This document shows, in pieces, positions 1-12,724 of a stretch of 64,000 nt of DNA. This DNA is from Dallia pectoralis. Lineage: Eukaryota > Chordata > Actinopteri > Esociformes > Umbridae. The number at the start of each line of letters is the position of its first letter. The stretch's first letter is position 1. The translations under genes were made by a program, and so were the position numbers. The notes under the pieces were generated by a model, which was given only the letters and a program-made list of their open reading frames with translations, did not search any database and was not told where the DNA came from. Location: the NCBI GenBank assembly GCA_029465975.1, contig CM055754.1:2330616-2394615 (forward strand). Reading direction: 5' to 3'.

Positions 1-635
1 TCATCAGCTGCAGGAAAACCTTATTCCAACCATGTGAATGCTGACTGGGACGCATACGTACAAGGCACTGCATCTCAGAGCAGCTGCGACACAGAAACCC
101 GGGTTCATTTCCTGATATCGACATTTGGACCCTGACCCGAGAGTTCATGTGCAGGTCAGATTTGATTAGCATTGTTCAGTAACATGCCACTTTGCATTTT
201 AGTCACTGCCGGCGGGTCAAACACCTGCAATGTCAATGTGTCAGTTCTCTCCAACTGGGCACGTTGGTTCAAGCATTTCTCCTGGCAGAGCGAAAGCTGC
301 GACAAGAACCAGGAAAGCTTGATGTGATTGGAAGGACTGCGGTTCTCCTGAAAGCGCGTGAGCGTTTCTAACGACATGGCCTGAGTGTGTGATGACTTGT
401 TATAAACAGAAGAGTTCCGTTGACTGATAAGCTGACAGGTTTAATAAAGGTTTTGGAGAACAGGTAAAACCACCTCTAACTGTTTTCCTTCACCTGCCGG
501 TTGGTAAGAACTCCGTCCTCTCTAACCTCCGTCTTATAACCACCTATAGTTGACGGAGTATGAATTAAGATAGTGGCTTCTGGAAATAGGGTTATTTAGA
601 ATTAACGGTTCCTGATTATTCTGCCAAATGGGGAT
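1..635. other. non-genic stretch, nothing recognised
   Basis: No exon with recognisable protein similarity or paired splice sites was found on either strand. Short open frames here have no conserved motifs. It ends at a TG microsatellite. Confidence 0.5.
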
Positions 636-639
636 TTGA

Positions 640-1685
<1,046 letters not shown>

Positions 1686-1689
1686 TTAC

Positions 1690-1756
1690 CACCTGCTCTG
1701 TTGGGTTCAGGCTGGGGGTTTGTAAAAGCACGTCTTTGGGGATTGATTGATTGATA
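1690..1756 (+). mobile_element. truncated L2-type LINE/SINE 3' tail
   Basis: The stretch contains CTCTGT-GG-TTCAGGCTGG, then TTGTAAAAGCAC, then ATTGATTGATTGAT. The same order occurs at the 3' end of the L2 element near 9146-9243. The roughly 40 bases between the TTTG after that block and the terminal TGATTGAT run are missing here. It is either a severely 5'-truncated LINE copy with an internal deletion or a SINE sharing that tail. What is seen is the shared tail; the class assignment is inference. Confidence 0.6.
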
Positions 1757-2572
1757 AGACACAAGATGTTTGAGGTAGAAGAGAATTCTTCCAGATCTTC
1801 TCCTGAGCTTCGCAGGACAGCCGCGTGTTTATGGTTAAACACGTTTGTGTACCGTAATGCAAAACATCACTGGAAACCTCCGCTTTCTGAAGTGCCGCTG
1901 CAAATCGTTATGCAAAGTATGACAGGAGATACGAAAAACAACCTCCTACAAGTGTGTGTCTCTGTGTGTGTGCGTGGCGAGACAGAATGGATTAACCAGA
2001 TGACCACGTTCACCGTTCCAAACTGTCAACAGCAAACATGAAACCTATCCTACAGTTAGCACTGTTTGCTTTGGCTCTCACAAATAAGGGTTACCATGTA
2101 AACATATCGTGTGGTCAGGGTTTCTGCTTGAGCTCAATGGCATACGCTCAGAGGGAGGACAGAACAGACATTCGTTTATCAGGGCTGCATTCATTGCCAA
2201 ACAGAGAGATTTTCACCAAAACCAATACGTGCTTCTGTTAGAAAAACGAACATTGGTCTTTCCACTTTCTGTTGGTACGTTGGTTTCTCCTGAATACACC
2301 CCACCGCGTGTCTGCTACGGTCAGACACTGAAACTCGGAGAAAAAGTACAGAACAGGAACTGTACAGTTAGGAGTTAGAAGATACATCCTCAGTTTAAAA
2401 AGAAATCACCTGACACCCCAAAATGTTTGTAGAGGTGTTGATTAATTAAGAGTGAACTAAACTGTGTTGATGTGGACTAATCAATGGCATAAAAACAGAC
2501 AGTACAAAGATGGTGGCCCACTATGATGTATGGGGGTTCAGTCACTATGTCTGTCACTATAAACCCCCATTC
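1757..2572. other. non-genic stretch
   Basis: Three overlapping open frames of 67-96 codons lie here, but none shows a domain, compositional signal or splice context I recognise. No gene is called. Confidence 0.4.
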
Positions 2573-2992
2573 CTGTCACTACACACCTCCTCCACAGCCA
2601 CTACACACCTCCTCCACAGCCACTACACACCTCCTCCACAGCCACTACACACCTCCTCCACAGCCACTACACACCTCCTCCACAGCCACTACACACCTCC
2701 TCCACAGCCACTACACACCTCCTCCACAGCCACTACACACCTCCTCCACAGCCACTACACACCTCCTCCACAGCCACTACACACCTCCTCCACAGCCACT
2801 ACACACCTCCTCCACAGCCACCTCCTCCACAGCCACTACACACCTCCTCCACAGCCACTACACACCTCCTCCACAGCCACTACACACCTCCTCCACAGCC
2901 ACTACACACCTTCTCCACAGCCACTACACACCTCCTCCACAGCCACTACACACCTTCTCCACAGCCACTACACACCTTCTCCACAGCCATCA
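2573..2992. repeat. 22-bp minisatellite, about 19 copies
   Basis: The unit CACTACACACCTCCTCCACA plus GC is repeated head to tail. One short 14-bp partial unit lies near 2818. Some 3' units carry CTTCTCC instead of CTCCTCC, so copies can be distinguished. Long reading frames across it (HTSSTAT-type) are repeat artefacts. Confidence 0.97.
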
Positions 2993-4386
2993 CGTAACAT
3001 TGTATACCTGTTGATGCCTTTACGAACCACATGTGATCTGGGTAGGTTGCTTTGAAGTTGTACTGAACATTTCCTCCTCCCTCCTTGACCTACCTGGAAG
3101 AGTGCCAAAAGGAAAGGCACCACAAAACACACCCACAAAATGGCATTTCCATTGAAACAGGTGGATAACACCATATATGGACTTGCTCCACTGTGATTGG
3201 AGGGGAGCTGGTAAAGTGACTCGGATGAAGAGGTGTGTATGTGTGTCAGGTGAGCTCATAGGCCCACAGGAAAGGCTATTCCTTAACCCAATAACAAGCC
3301 CCGGGCACAAGGCACAAAAACGATATGTGAGGATAAGTAATTGACCTAGGCTTATAATGCCAATATCGACTTCTGACAGATGCTACAAATGTTCGGGAAA
3401 GCAGTGTTCATATCATACACAGGGGCTATGAATATAATGTTAAATAAACTAAATTACACTCAGCTAAATGTTTTGGTGGGTTGGATGAAATCTGATGACA
3501 TTGATTTATTTTACATTGATCCTTTCAAATATGTGTTCATACCAAAAACAGAAATCACAACATTTCCACTCATCAGATTTGTTGTCCCGACTGGCGATGA
3601 ACGCAATTGTAGATCTATTTTTGAATGACTCCATAAGGCTAGCTAACCTTTTTCAGGCATTACAGCTCAGGCATTGTAAGGTTTTTGGCAATTAAAATGT
3701 TTTTTGGAGCACAATATTTTTTGCATTACTTTCTAGGTTGTACCTATGTAAATATAGTCTTGTTGATCAGTGTCCTAAAATAAGTGGTTCTCAATCCTCT
3801 CCCATGAACAACCAAGAATCTCATGTATTTGAACACTGTAATGATCTCATCAAATTCAAACAATCAAGAGTGTGATAATTATTGCTAAGTTGATTCAGCT
3901 GCGCTTGCTTTTGCCATATATTTTATACATGGAAAGCCTGGTTGTCCCAAGTAGAGCTTTGAAAACCACCTGCCTGAATAAAACAATATTTGTGTGCTCA
4001 GTCTAAACCCCATTGGTTTTCATTAGTTGTGAAAGAGCGACCCCATGTGGCAAGACAATGCCACTGCAGAACTACAGGCTGTTGGGTTAACCAAGTTAGA
4101 CGTCGACCTAATAAGACAAAGTCAACCCGGAACTAAACAGGACTAGGTTTTCGACACTTTACACTTAATGGAACCTGATGGCATAATGTATACCACATCA
4201 CAATTCAAGTGAACATTCCCTCGTTTTTTACAGTTTTGTGATAACTAACACTTTTTATAAACATCCCATTTTAGGCTAGATGTGTAATATGGTGTTGAAA
4301 TGTGCATAATCTAGAAGTAAAATCACTAACAATCTATTAGTTAACCATGCAATTCCAATTTTGTAAGCAAGTGTTTTCAATGATGT
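2993..4386. other. non-genic stretch up to LINE insertion
   Basis: No exon or named repeat recognised. It ends at one 35-bp unit (4387-4421) of the minisatellite interrupted by the LINE. Confidence 0.45.
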
Positions 4387-4421
4387 GGCCCAACAGCTCC
4401 ACTTTTACAACTAGTGGCCAG
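4387..4421. repeat. left flanking unit of 39-bp minisatellite / apparent target duplication
   Basis: This 35-base stretch (GGCCCAACAGCTCC through AACTAGTGGCCAG) recurs almost exactly at 9247-9281, immediately after the LINE. It either is the target-site duplication or is the left-hand unit of a pre-existing 39-bp array that the LINE split. Confidence 0.85.
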
Positions 4422-4439
4422 CGAAGTCTAAAACTGGAA

Positions 4440-4831
4440 AGCGTAGGGAGTATAGAGATATTGTTATTCACGTTGGCACTAACGATGTTAGGATGAGGCA
4501 GTCAGAGGTTACGAAGCAGAACCTAGCGTTAGCGTGTAGTTTAGCTAAAAAGATGTGTCGGCATCGAGTAATAGTCTCTGGCCCCCTGCCAGCTAGGGGC
4601 AGTGATGAGATCTACAGCAGACTCTCACAGCTCAATCGCTGGCTGAAGACGGAGTTCTGCCCGTCGCAATCGATAGGTTACGTGGATAATTGGCCAGGTT
4701 TTTGGGACTCGCCCAGGAACAGGGTCAAGCCTGATCTGCTGAAGAGCGACGGACTCCATCCTAGCTGGAGAGGTGCTCTTCTTTTGTCTAGGAATATAGC
4801 TAGGAGACTCACTCCTATAGTGTTAACATGA
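4440..4831 (+). pseudogene. L2 LINE ORF1 remnant, SGNH-hydrolase-like esterase domain
   Basis: The open frame reads through RDIVIHVGTNDVR, the GxND block of SGNH/GDSL hydrolases. It then has MCRHRVIVSGPLPARGSDE, and ends with the DGLHPSW block that carries the catalytic Asp-x-x-His. Some fish L2/CR1 elements encode an esterase of this kind. The N-terminal GDS block is missing because the insertion is 5'-truncated. It stops at 4831, a few bases before the endonuclease frame. Confidence 0.8.
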
Positions 4832-4837
4832 GATAGG

Positions 4838-5893
4838 GTGCAGGTCAGGCAGCAGGCTGTTAGCCAGCCTGCTAGTCTAGTGGGATCTGCTGATAGCATA
4901 GCCAGAGCAGTCAGCAAACCCTGCACCATCGACACCGTCATTAAAAATAGGCTCAATAAAATAAAAAAAGGTAGTGTTAATAAAAGCAACCTTGTTAATA
5001 TAAGCCCCTCAATTAGTCCAGTCATAAATAAAACTGATATTAACATCTCATATCTAAAAATAGGTCTCCTAAATATTAGATCACTTACCTCAAAAGCAAT
5101 TACAGTAAATGAATTAATTACTGATCATAAATTAGACCTAATTGCCCTGTGTGAAACCTGGCTTAAGCCTGATGAATTTATTCCTTTAAATGAAGCTTCC
5201 CCTCCAGGTTACACCAGTGATCAGATTCCCCGTGCATCCCGTAAAGGGGGGGGTGTTGCTAATATTTATGCTACACAATATAATCTTTCATTAAAACAAA
5301 TCACTGGGTTTGTGTCTTTTGAAGTATTACTTATGAGAACAAATCAGGGCAATACCTCGTTTTTGATAGCTACTATCTACAGGCCTCCTGGGCCGTACAC
5401 ATTGTTCCTAAGTGAGTTTCCAGAATTCTTGTCCAACATTGTAGTCATGGCAGATTCAATTTTAATCGCTGGTGATTTTAACATCCATATGGAAAATACC
5501 AATGACCCTCTTCAAAAGGCATTTAATGCCATAATTGACTCGGTAGGTTTTCTCCAGCACGTTTCAGGACCTAAGCACTGTCACAATCATACTTTAGATT
5601 TAGTGTTGTCAAAGGGAATAAATGTAATTGATCTAACTATTTTTCCTCAAAATCCTGGTTTATCTGACCATAATCTTATAACATTTAGCATTAAAACAAG
5701 TGACACTTTTGCCCCCCAGGTAGGGATCTTTAAAACCCGTTGCATAAATTCTATGACTACTAATAAATTTATTGACGCACTTCCAGGCTCGTTCGGCCTG
5801 CTAAATGATGGTAGAGCTACATCATCTATACACAATCAAATAGAGGATCTAAACGATATACTGCATAAGACTTTAGATGCTGTGGCACCCTAA
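4838..5893 (+). pseudogene. L2 LINE endonuclease domain (APE-type), frame broken at its end
   Basis: The 351-residue frame carries the APE-like endonuclease blocks in order: LLNIRSLTSK, LIALCETWL (catalytic Glu), ATIYRPPG, LIAGDFNIH (the GDFN block) and LSDHNLITF (the SDH block). The frame hits a stop at 5891-5893. The downstream RT linker continues in another frame from about 5889, so a single-base deletion is the simplest cause. Confidence 0.9.
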
Positions 5894-7907
5894 AAACAAA
5901 ACCAATACGAAATAAGAAACTTGCTCCCTGGTACACTGACACTACTAGAACACTTAAGCAAGCCTCCAGAAAATTGGAGCGAAAGTGGCGCTCCACGAAG
6001 TTAGAAGTATTTAGACTAGCCTGGATTGATAGTACTGTGCTATACCGCAAATCACTTATAAGTGCTCGATCAGCCTACTTATCTAATCTAATCGACACAA
6101 ACAAAAATAATCCTAAATTTCTTTTTGACACAATTGCAAAACTCACTAAAAAGCAATGTTTAACCAATGAAGTGGGTCTTCACTTTAGTTGTGATGAATT
6201 CATGAACTACTTCGATGAAAAAATAATGAACATTAGAAAAGAAATTGCAAATTGTACCCTTAACTGCCTTAGTTCTCAAAAACTTTGTTGTACTGTGAGC
6301 CCGCAGAGCTGCCCTGATTTAGTTTCAATGGCGACTCTTGAATCTTTTGTACCTGTGTCTCTTGAAACATTTACAAAATTAATAAATAGTTCAAAATCAA
6401 CCAACTGTCAACTAGACCCAATTCCAACTAAATTACTTAAGGAGTTACTTCCTGTGCTTGGCCCATCAATGTTGAACATAATAAATTGCTCCCTGTCCTC
6501 CGGATCAGTGCCAACCTCACTAAAAATTGCAGAAATTAAGCCTCTGCTAAAAAAATGTAACTTAGACCCAGACATCCTAAAAAACTACCGACCAATATCA
6601 AATCTCCGTTTCTTTCAAAAATCCTAGAAAAATCTGTCTCACTACAACTTACGGCCTTTCTGAAGACAAATAATATATATGAAAAACTTCAGTCCGGTTT
6701 TAGACCCCATCATAGCACTGAGACTGCACTTGTTAAGGTGGTAAACGACCTTTTATTGGCTTCTGACAAAGGTTCTGCATCTCTCCTATTGCTTCTTGAT
6801 CTTAGTGCTGCCTTTGACACTATTGATCACTCCCTTCTCTTGGAGAGATTAGAGACCCTTGTTGGGCTAAGAGGACATGTTCTCGATTGGTTTAGATCTT
6901 ATTTATCAGATAGACTTCAGTTTGTTTGTGTAGATGGCTTATCCTCTAACAAATCAAAGGTATGCTTTGGTGTTCCACAAGGCTCAGTCTTAGGACCACT
7001 TCTGTTCTCACTCTATATGTTACCTTTGGGTAATGTAATTCGAAAACATAATGTCAATTTTCACTGCTATGCCGATGACACGCAGCTGTATATTGCTATG
7101 AAACATGGAGAAGCCCTAAATTAGCCACTATGGAAGCTTGTGTTTCAGATATACGAAGGTGGATGACAGAGAATTTTCTGCTCCTAAATTCAGATAAAAC
7201 TGAAATGCTAGTTTTAGGACCTAAGAAACAGAGAGATTTATTGACAGACCTTACGCTGAACCTAAACGGATGTATAGTCATTTCACAAAAAACGTCAAAA
7301 ACCTTGGAGTGACCCTTGACCCGGATCTCTCATTTGACGATCACATAAAATATATTTCAAGGACAGCATTTTTCCATCTTCGAATATTGCAAAAATCAGA
7401 AATTATTTATCAAAAATTGATGCAGAAAAACTAATCCATGCTTTTGTTACCTCAAGATTAGATTATTGCAATGTTCTATTCTCTGGTTACCCTGATAAAT
7501 CAGTAAACAAACTTCAATTAGTACTTAATACGGCTGCTAGAATCTTAACTAGAACTAAGAAATTTAACCACATTACCCCAGTTTTAGCCTCTTTACATTG
7601 GCTGCCTGTTAAGGCTAGGGCAGACTTTAAAGTACTACTGTTAACATATAAAGCTTTACATCAACTTGCTCCCACCTACCTCGCTGAATTAGTCCAGCCA
7701 TACATACCCACGCGTAACCTTAGATCAAAGGATGCCGGTCTCCTAATTGTACCTAAAATTTCGAAACAAACAGCTGGAGGTAGAGCCTTCTCCTATAGAG
7801 CTCCTCTATTATGGAATGAGTTGCCAATCTGGGTTAGAAATGTAGATTCTGTTCAAACCTTTAAATCACAATTAAAAACATATCTTTTCAGTAAGGTCTA
7901 TGGTTGA
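5890..7907 (+). pseudogene. L2 LINE reverse transcriptase domain, multiply frameshifted
   Basis: Successive frames give KNYRPISNL, LQSGFRPHHSTETAL, LLDLSAAFDTIDHSLL, VPQGSVLGPLLFSLY and FHCYADDTQLYI. These are RT blocks 2 to 5, including the catalytic FxYADD box. After them come DYCNVLFSG, LHWLPV and a terminal TYLFSKVYG followed by TGA at 7905-7907. The ordered blocks are in at least four frames, with breaks near 6607, 7120, 7310 and 7375. Both block order and the terminal motif match the L2/CR1 group. Confidence 0.9.
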
Positions 7908-8024
7908 GTGTAATATGGCCCAGGGTACGAAGGTTGAACGGAAGGCTCGGATCTCATTCCGCCCTGCTGTCTTTGCCTTGCGGGTTCACATCTCCCCTGG
8001 GGTGTCCTCTCGATTGCTGCCTGG

Positions 8025-8460
8025 GGGTGGAGTCACTGGCTCGCTATGGTTCCCTGTTGTTGCCTCTCGAGTAGCTTTTTGAGCAAAACGATACCTCCAG
8101 GCTGCTGCCTGGGGGGTGGAGTCACTGGCTCGCTATAGCTCTCCTTTGTTCGCTCAATCCGAGTAGCTAGTGAACAAACTCTGATTATCCCAGTTAACTG
8201 TGGGGAGGAGTCACTGGTTCGCTTAGCTCTCCTTTGTTCGCTCAATCCGAGTAGCTGGTGAATTAAACTCTGATTATCCCAGTTAACTGTGGGGAGGAGT
8301 CACTGGGTCGCTATAGTGCTCCGTTGCAGCCTCAATTCGAGTAGCTTTGTGAGCAAAAACTAAACCTCCCATATGCTCCTCGGAGTGTGGATGTCACTGG
8401 CTCGCTATGGCTCTTGTTTGTTCCACCAGCTCGAGTAACTTTGTGAGCAAAAACTAAACC
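8025..8460 (+). repeat. about five 89-93-bp tandem units in the LINE 3' UTR
   Basis: GTCACTGG starts at 8032, 8121, 8210, 8300 and 8393. Each is followed by a CGCTAT/CGCTTAG variant, a CTCAATCCGAGTAGCT-like block and a GAGCAAAA or TGAACAAAC variant. Units differ by substitutions, so the duplication is old or belongs to the element family. Confidence 0.85.
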
Positions 8461-9244
8461 TGCCCGAGTGGTCATGGTCGATTGGCGTCCCTGGGTTGAT
8501 GCTCGGCATAGTGGGTGGGTGTTTTCCGGCCTATTGGGCCCTGTTTCGGGGTTTACCCTGTTCAGGGCCCCAGCTTCACTGGACCCCCCTGTCTCATTCT
8601 AAGATCTATGCTGCTATATTATGGTGCCGGGGACGTAGGGAACCAGGGTGTCTAATGTTTCCTGTGTCCTGTCTCTACTAACATCTGTCTGGACTTGTCC
8701 TGGGTTTACCCGTTCATGGCCATTGTCTCACTAACCCCCCTGTCTCCTTTTAAAGTATTATGTTCGGTATACTATTGTACAGGGAACTAGTGTCCAACCT
8801 TTCCCTGTGTTTGTGTCCACTTCTGTCAGGGGACCGCTCCAGCTTGGAGCATATGCCGGATCCTCCCTGGGGCCCCTGACTGTGCGGCTGACAGAACAGC
8901 TGGTGCAACCGGAGCTTCTTCCTCCAAGTCCTATCAAATCCATCATCCCTCCTGGACATCCCGGACTATTTTGCGTTTTCAGTTTCACACCTCGCTTGTT
9001 GTACTGTCATAAACTGACCCAGCCCAGCCAGAAGAGGACTGGTGATCCCTCAGAGCCTGGCTCCTCTCTAGGTTTCTTCCTAAATCTGACTTTCAGGGAG
9101 TTTTTCCTAGCCGCCGTGTGTCAACTTGTTCAACTTGTTGATGTTTGCTCTGTCGGATTCAGGCTGGTGATTGTAAAAGCACTTTGTGACAACTTTTGTT
9201 GTAAAAAGGGCTTTATAAATAAATTTGATTGATTGATTGAGTTT

Positions 9245-9359
9245 GGGCCCAACAGCTCCACTTTTACAACTAGTGGTCAGTTTGGGCTCAACAGCTCTAC
9301 TTTTACAACTAGTTGTCAGTGTTTCCCTCCACAGCACCACTTATACAACTAGTGACCAG
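9245..9359. repeat. 39-bp minisatellite, three units right of the LINE
   Basis: Units start at 9245, 9284 and 9320. Each ends with a variant of TACAACTAGTGGTCAG. A fourth unit is at 4387-4421, left of the LINE, so the LINE sits within this array. Confidence 0.9.
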
Positions 9360-11076
9360 GAACCCAGGAATCTTTAAATTAATGTTGCAGGCTTTGAAGA
9401 AACATATGTGACTGTGAGCTTTGTCATTGACAAACTTGTATGCACTATAGCCAACGAGTTCACTCCATCTACCATAGTTGGGTTTTTAAATACATTTAAC
9501 CCTCAAGATTTATTACAAATTAAACCCATAAATAAATACATATTTCAAACATTTGGTATCATTCAGTGAGGTGTCCCCTAAACTTGTCCACACAAACAAG
9601 TGGTTGATCAAATGAAGGAAATCGAAAAACATGGGACGATTTTCACCTCATAACATTCTAACATGCATACCGTCAGTTTATGTGGCAAGAGATCAGAAAC
9701 ATCCTGTCTCACACAACCACTAAACATGCAAACACAAAACCTGTGAGTTCATAATATATGATTGCATTATCGAAGCAGTGCATTGATTTAACAGAGATAT
9801 AGCTGCACGCAAAGTTCTACATAATACTGGTATATTACTATTATCATTGTTCAATTGCTTTTGAATATACCTTATGGTTTGAGATACACATTGTTTATTA
9901 CTGTACGTGTAATGTCCAATGACAATATAGTTGATTCTAATCTAGTATAATGTTTGTGACTTCTGATGAAGCACTCTGATGCAGTTCCCGATCAGTCCAC
10001 TGGGTGGCAGCAGCTCGTTCAGTGTGCAGACAACATTCTTGCAGCTAAGTATTTGTTGAACCTAGCTCACAGTGCATTATTGACATCACATGTATGTCAC
10101 AAATCCTGATGTGGGATTTTTCGTTCATTTGGAAGAACAGATAAACAGTAGGAATATCGGTATAACACACAATCGATCAAGTTGTTACCTGAGACCATAG
10201 TAATTTCTTATTAGGCAAACACCTTATGAGTATAAATGTATGTGCTGCTGTTTCAAATTAACAAATACTTCTTATGCAATACAATCCATTATAAGAGTAC
10301 ACATAACTGAGTTTTTTTTCATCATACAGAATGTTTTTGGAAGACATCTCCCACGTGCATTTCCAAGCATTATGGGATATTACCACGACAATGAGACAAA
10401 CATGGACGCACACCTTCTTGTAGGATAATAAAAGATTAGCCTGGGACTTTGTCAGTTACGGTTTGCCATTGCAGTGCACTGTATCTTTGTAACCTATCCA
10501 TTTAACTAGTTCATGACAGAATAATCCCATAAATGTTTCCCACTGGAAATAATGCCAACTTTGAAATGATTGCAGTAATTCCACAGCGCTACGCTGGTAG
10601 TAAATGCTACACATAGTGACATTTTATAATATAATAGCACTTATTCCCAAGTAGAATAGATCTATATCAAAATTATACAACAATATTTGAATATAACTCG
10701 ACAATAACTACATATTACTCTACTCTAATCTCACATGCCTCAATTAATGTCCAAATAAAAAAAAGGAAATGCATCCCAGAATGCCTCTGAGAATAGTTCA
10801 AATGTACCCCTCACCGCAATGGCTGCCATTTTACCACATCCTGAAGTTTTAAGGAGTTTATGGCATTGCACCTTTAGAAATAGTAGCTCTACAGTGTACT
10901 CCCTCCCTGGCAATAAATTAAAACCTATTGCATATTGCACCGTACTTCAGAATGCACGTTGAAGCTACAAAGACACGCGATACAGTAAATCATAATTTTA
11001 AAAAAACGAACGCGTTTCTCATTTCTCAAAGGAACTTTTCACGTGCATCAGCGTCTACTGACCGACCAAGTGTGTC
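9360..11076. other. non-genic stretch downstream of TMEM229B
   Basis: The region lies 3' of the minus-strand TMEM229B stop and would contain its 3' UTR. AATAAA-like hexamers on the minus strand occur near 9895 and 9508, but none can be singled out as the poly(A) signal. No other exon seen. Confidence 0.4.
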
Positions 11077-11628
11077 TCAGTCCACTTTTAAATAGCCGTA
11101 GGCTCCTCCTCCATCGCACCACTCTTTCCTCCCCCCTTTCCCGCCCGCGTTGGTCCCGCCCCCCTCCACCGCGTCCCGGTCCATGCGTAAGCGCAGTGTG
11201 TTCCGTATGACCAGGCGCTCGGTCATCAGGGAGGCGCAGAACCAGGGCAGGGCGTACTCCGCGGTGATCAGCCCCATGAAGTTATACTGGAAGTGGGAAT
11301 AATCCCAGGGGCACGCGTTGAACTGGGTCAACAGCAGCCCCGTGCAGAACTCCCAGACGAACGTCCACAGCGTGTAGATCAGGCAGCGGAGCACCAGGGG
11401 GCAGCGTCGAGCTCGCAGGGCCAGGTACATGTGCTCCACGATCAGGATGCACGTGCCGTAGATGAGCAGAGCCCAAACGCTGGTCACGCCGGGGAACTTC
11501 CAGTTGCGGTTGACCACGAACTCCCAGGCGGCGGTGAACATGACCTCGCAGAAGTAGCCGTGGATGGCGTACAGGTACCAACGGGACAGAACCGTCAGAG
11601 GCGCCGGCGGGGGCGATATCGTCGGCAT
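11077..11628 (-). CDS. tmem229b: transmembrane protein 229B
   Basis: Encodes a 183-residue, predominantly hydrophobic protein. The core begins LTVLSRWYLYAIHGYFCEVM, then FTAAWEFVVNRNWKFPGVTS, SVWALLIYGTCILIVEHMYL, LRCLIYTLWTFVWEF, QFNACPWDYSHFQYNFMGLI and EYALPWFCASLMTERLVIRN. These match vertebrate TMEM229B closely by eye (family length about 167 residues). I see four or so likely membrane segments. The chosen start is the ATG at 11628-11626, which gives MPTISPPPAP before the conserved core. The frame stays open upstream to an ATG at 11823, but that extension has no family counterpart. The C-tail is Gly-rich (residues about 157-175) and ends YLKVD. All coding sequence is in one exon, and 5' untranslated exons are not located. 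The molecular function of the family is not established. Confidence 0.93.
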   Translation of the reverse strand: MPTISPPPAPLTVLSRWYLYAIHGYFCEVMFTAAWEFVVNRNWKFPGVTSVWALLIYGTCILIVEHMYLALRARRCPLVLRCLIYTLWTFVWEFCTGLLLTQFNACPWDYSHFQYNFMGLITAEYALPWFCASLMTERLVIRNTLRLRMDRDAVEGGGTNAGGKGGRKEWCDGGGAYGYLKVD

Positions 11629-11951
11629 TGTGGAGGAGGAGATGTGGAACTGGATACCAACGCGGTGAGAGATGGTCGCCGCCCGCAATCGTCTAGGTCG
11701 GACGGTGGGATACCGGTAACAGCCGTCTCCTGAACGCCCACTCTCATTAGACCATGGTTGCCATTGACCATCCCTGGGTGCGAGCTCGTTGATAAGATAA
11801 GAGGTCTGCAGGGAGAGAAACACAGGGCAGTTGGGAAGACGTTCTAGTACGAGATAGAGCTGTAGAGCTAAGTCATGGAAAGTATAGACTGCCGAGTATT
11901 AATCTTCGGCTGACTTGAAGGCTCTTGGATATCCCTCCGAACGCTTTTTGG
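11629..11951 (-). other. upstream open frame and probable 5' leader of TMEM229B
   Basis: The TMEM229B frame remains open here but without conserved residues. A splice acceptor for a 5' untranslated exon may lie in this stretch. It ends at the 8-bp target duplication of the hAT element. Confidence 0.4.
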
Positions 11952-12724
11952 CAGGGCCGGATTAACCATTAGGGCAACTGGGCACTTGCCCAGGGGCACA
12001 TAACATCTAAGGGGCACTGGGCTCTGTGAAACAGGGGTTGCATTTCGGTGCGGGATTGCGGGGATTGCTCATAATTTAAACCATTCTCGCAAGGTTAGTT
12101 TTTATAGTGCAAGAAATTTCCGCACAAATATATTTGCTTCATCTCAGACCGAGGTAAAGTTGGTTGGATGTTCGATATTGGATATTCAACGGATAGTCGG
12201 AGGCCGAGATCAGGTCCGGTTTTCCCGCAAGCAGCCTCACTACACCGCAGTGATCGACCGAGAGAAACCTCCGTGTGCGTATAGTTAGGGACCGTCTCTA
12301 AAGTACAAGTCTCAACGTTATTAATTCAAACCACTCTCAGATTGTTTTATAGAGGACACCCACATTTTGCACAGCTTTGTTTTTTTAAGGAAATGGTGTA
12401 AGAGACTTTTAATAAACATTTAAAAATTGTAAAAATCTATCTTTTTTTGTGAAATCACTTGGAAACCTCAATTTACTTTCGTATTGTCGTTGTTGTTGCA
12501 CAGAATTTGGTTTTTCAAAATAAAACATTTTTTTTAAAGTTTTTAAAATACATTAAAATACTGGAAATTTCAATAGGTTTTTTTGTGCAGTGACCTATTA
12601 ACCTCTGTTATCGTCGATTCCACCCCAGATCCGACTGACCTATAGATGCGTCCCTAGCAGACGTACTCATTCAGTTCACTCACTTTGTGTCATGTGACAC
12701 TTCCCCTGCTCAGTTGTTGCACAT

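Larger units (their letters stand above)
4422..9243 (+). mobile_element. 5'-truncated L2-clade non-LTR retrotransposon
   Basis: About 4.8 kb. It carries, in order, an SGNH-esterase-like ORF1 remnant, an endonuclease domain, a reverse transcriptase domain with the YADD box, a 1.3-kb 3' UTR, and a terminal TGATTGATTGATTGA repeat typical of L2/UnaL2-type elements. It is flanked by near-identical 35-base sequences at 4387-4421 and 9247-9281. The reading frame is broken at several points: near 5889, near 6607, near 7120, around 7310 and around 7375. It is therefore dead. Truncation at the 5' end, inside ORF1, is typical of target-primed reverse transcription. Clade assignment rests on the RT motifs and the 3' tail. 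Confidence 0.93.

Noticed and set aside
4678..5046. 122-codon minus-strand frame
   Set aside because: It is antisense to the LINE ORF1/endonuclease region and has no independent support.
11282..11733. Frames overlapping TMEM229B (99 codons minus, 146 codons plus)
   Set aside because: Shadows of the GC-rich TMEM229B coding sequence; only the TMEM229B frame matches a family.
11629..11823. N-terminal extension of TMEM229B from an upstream ATG
   Set aside because: The extension lacks conserved residues, and the family core begins just after the ATG at 11628.
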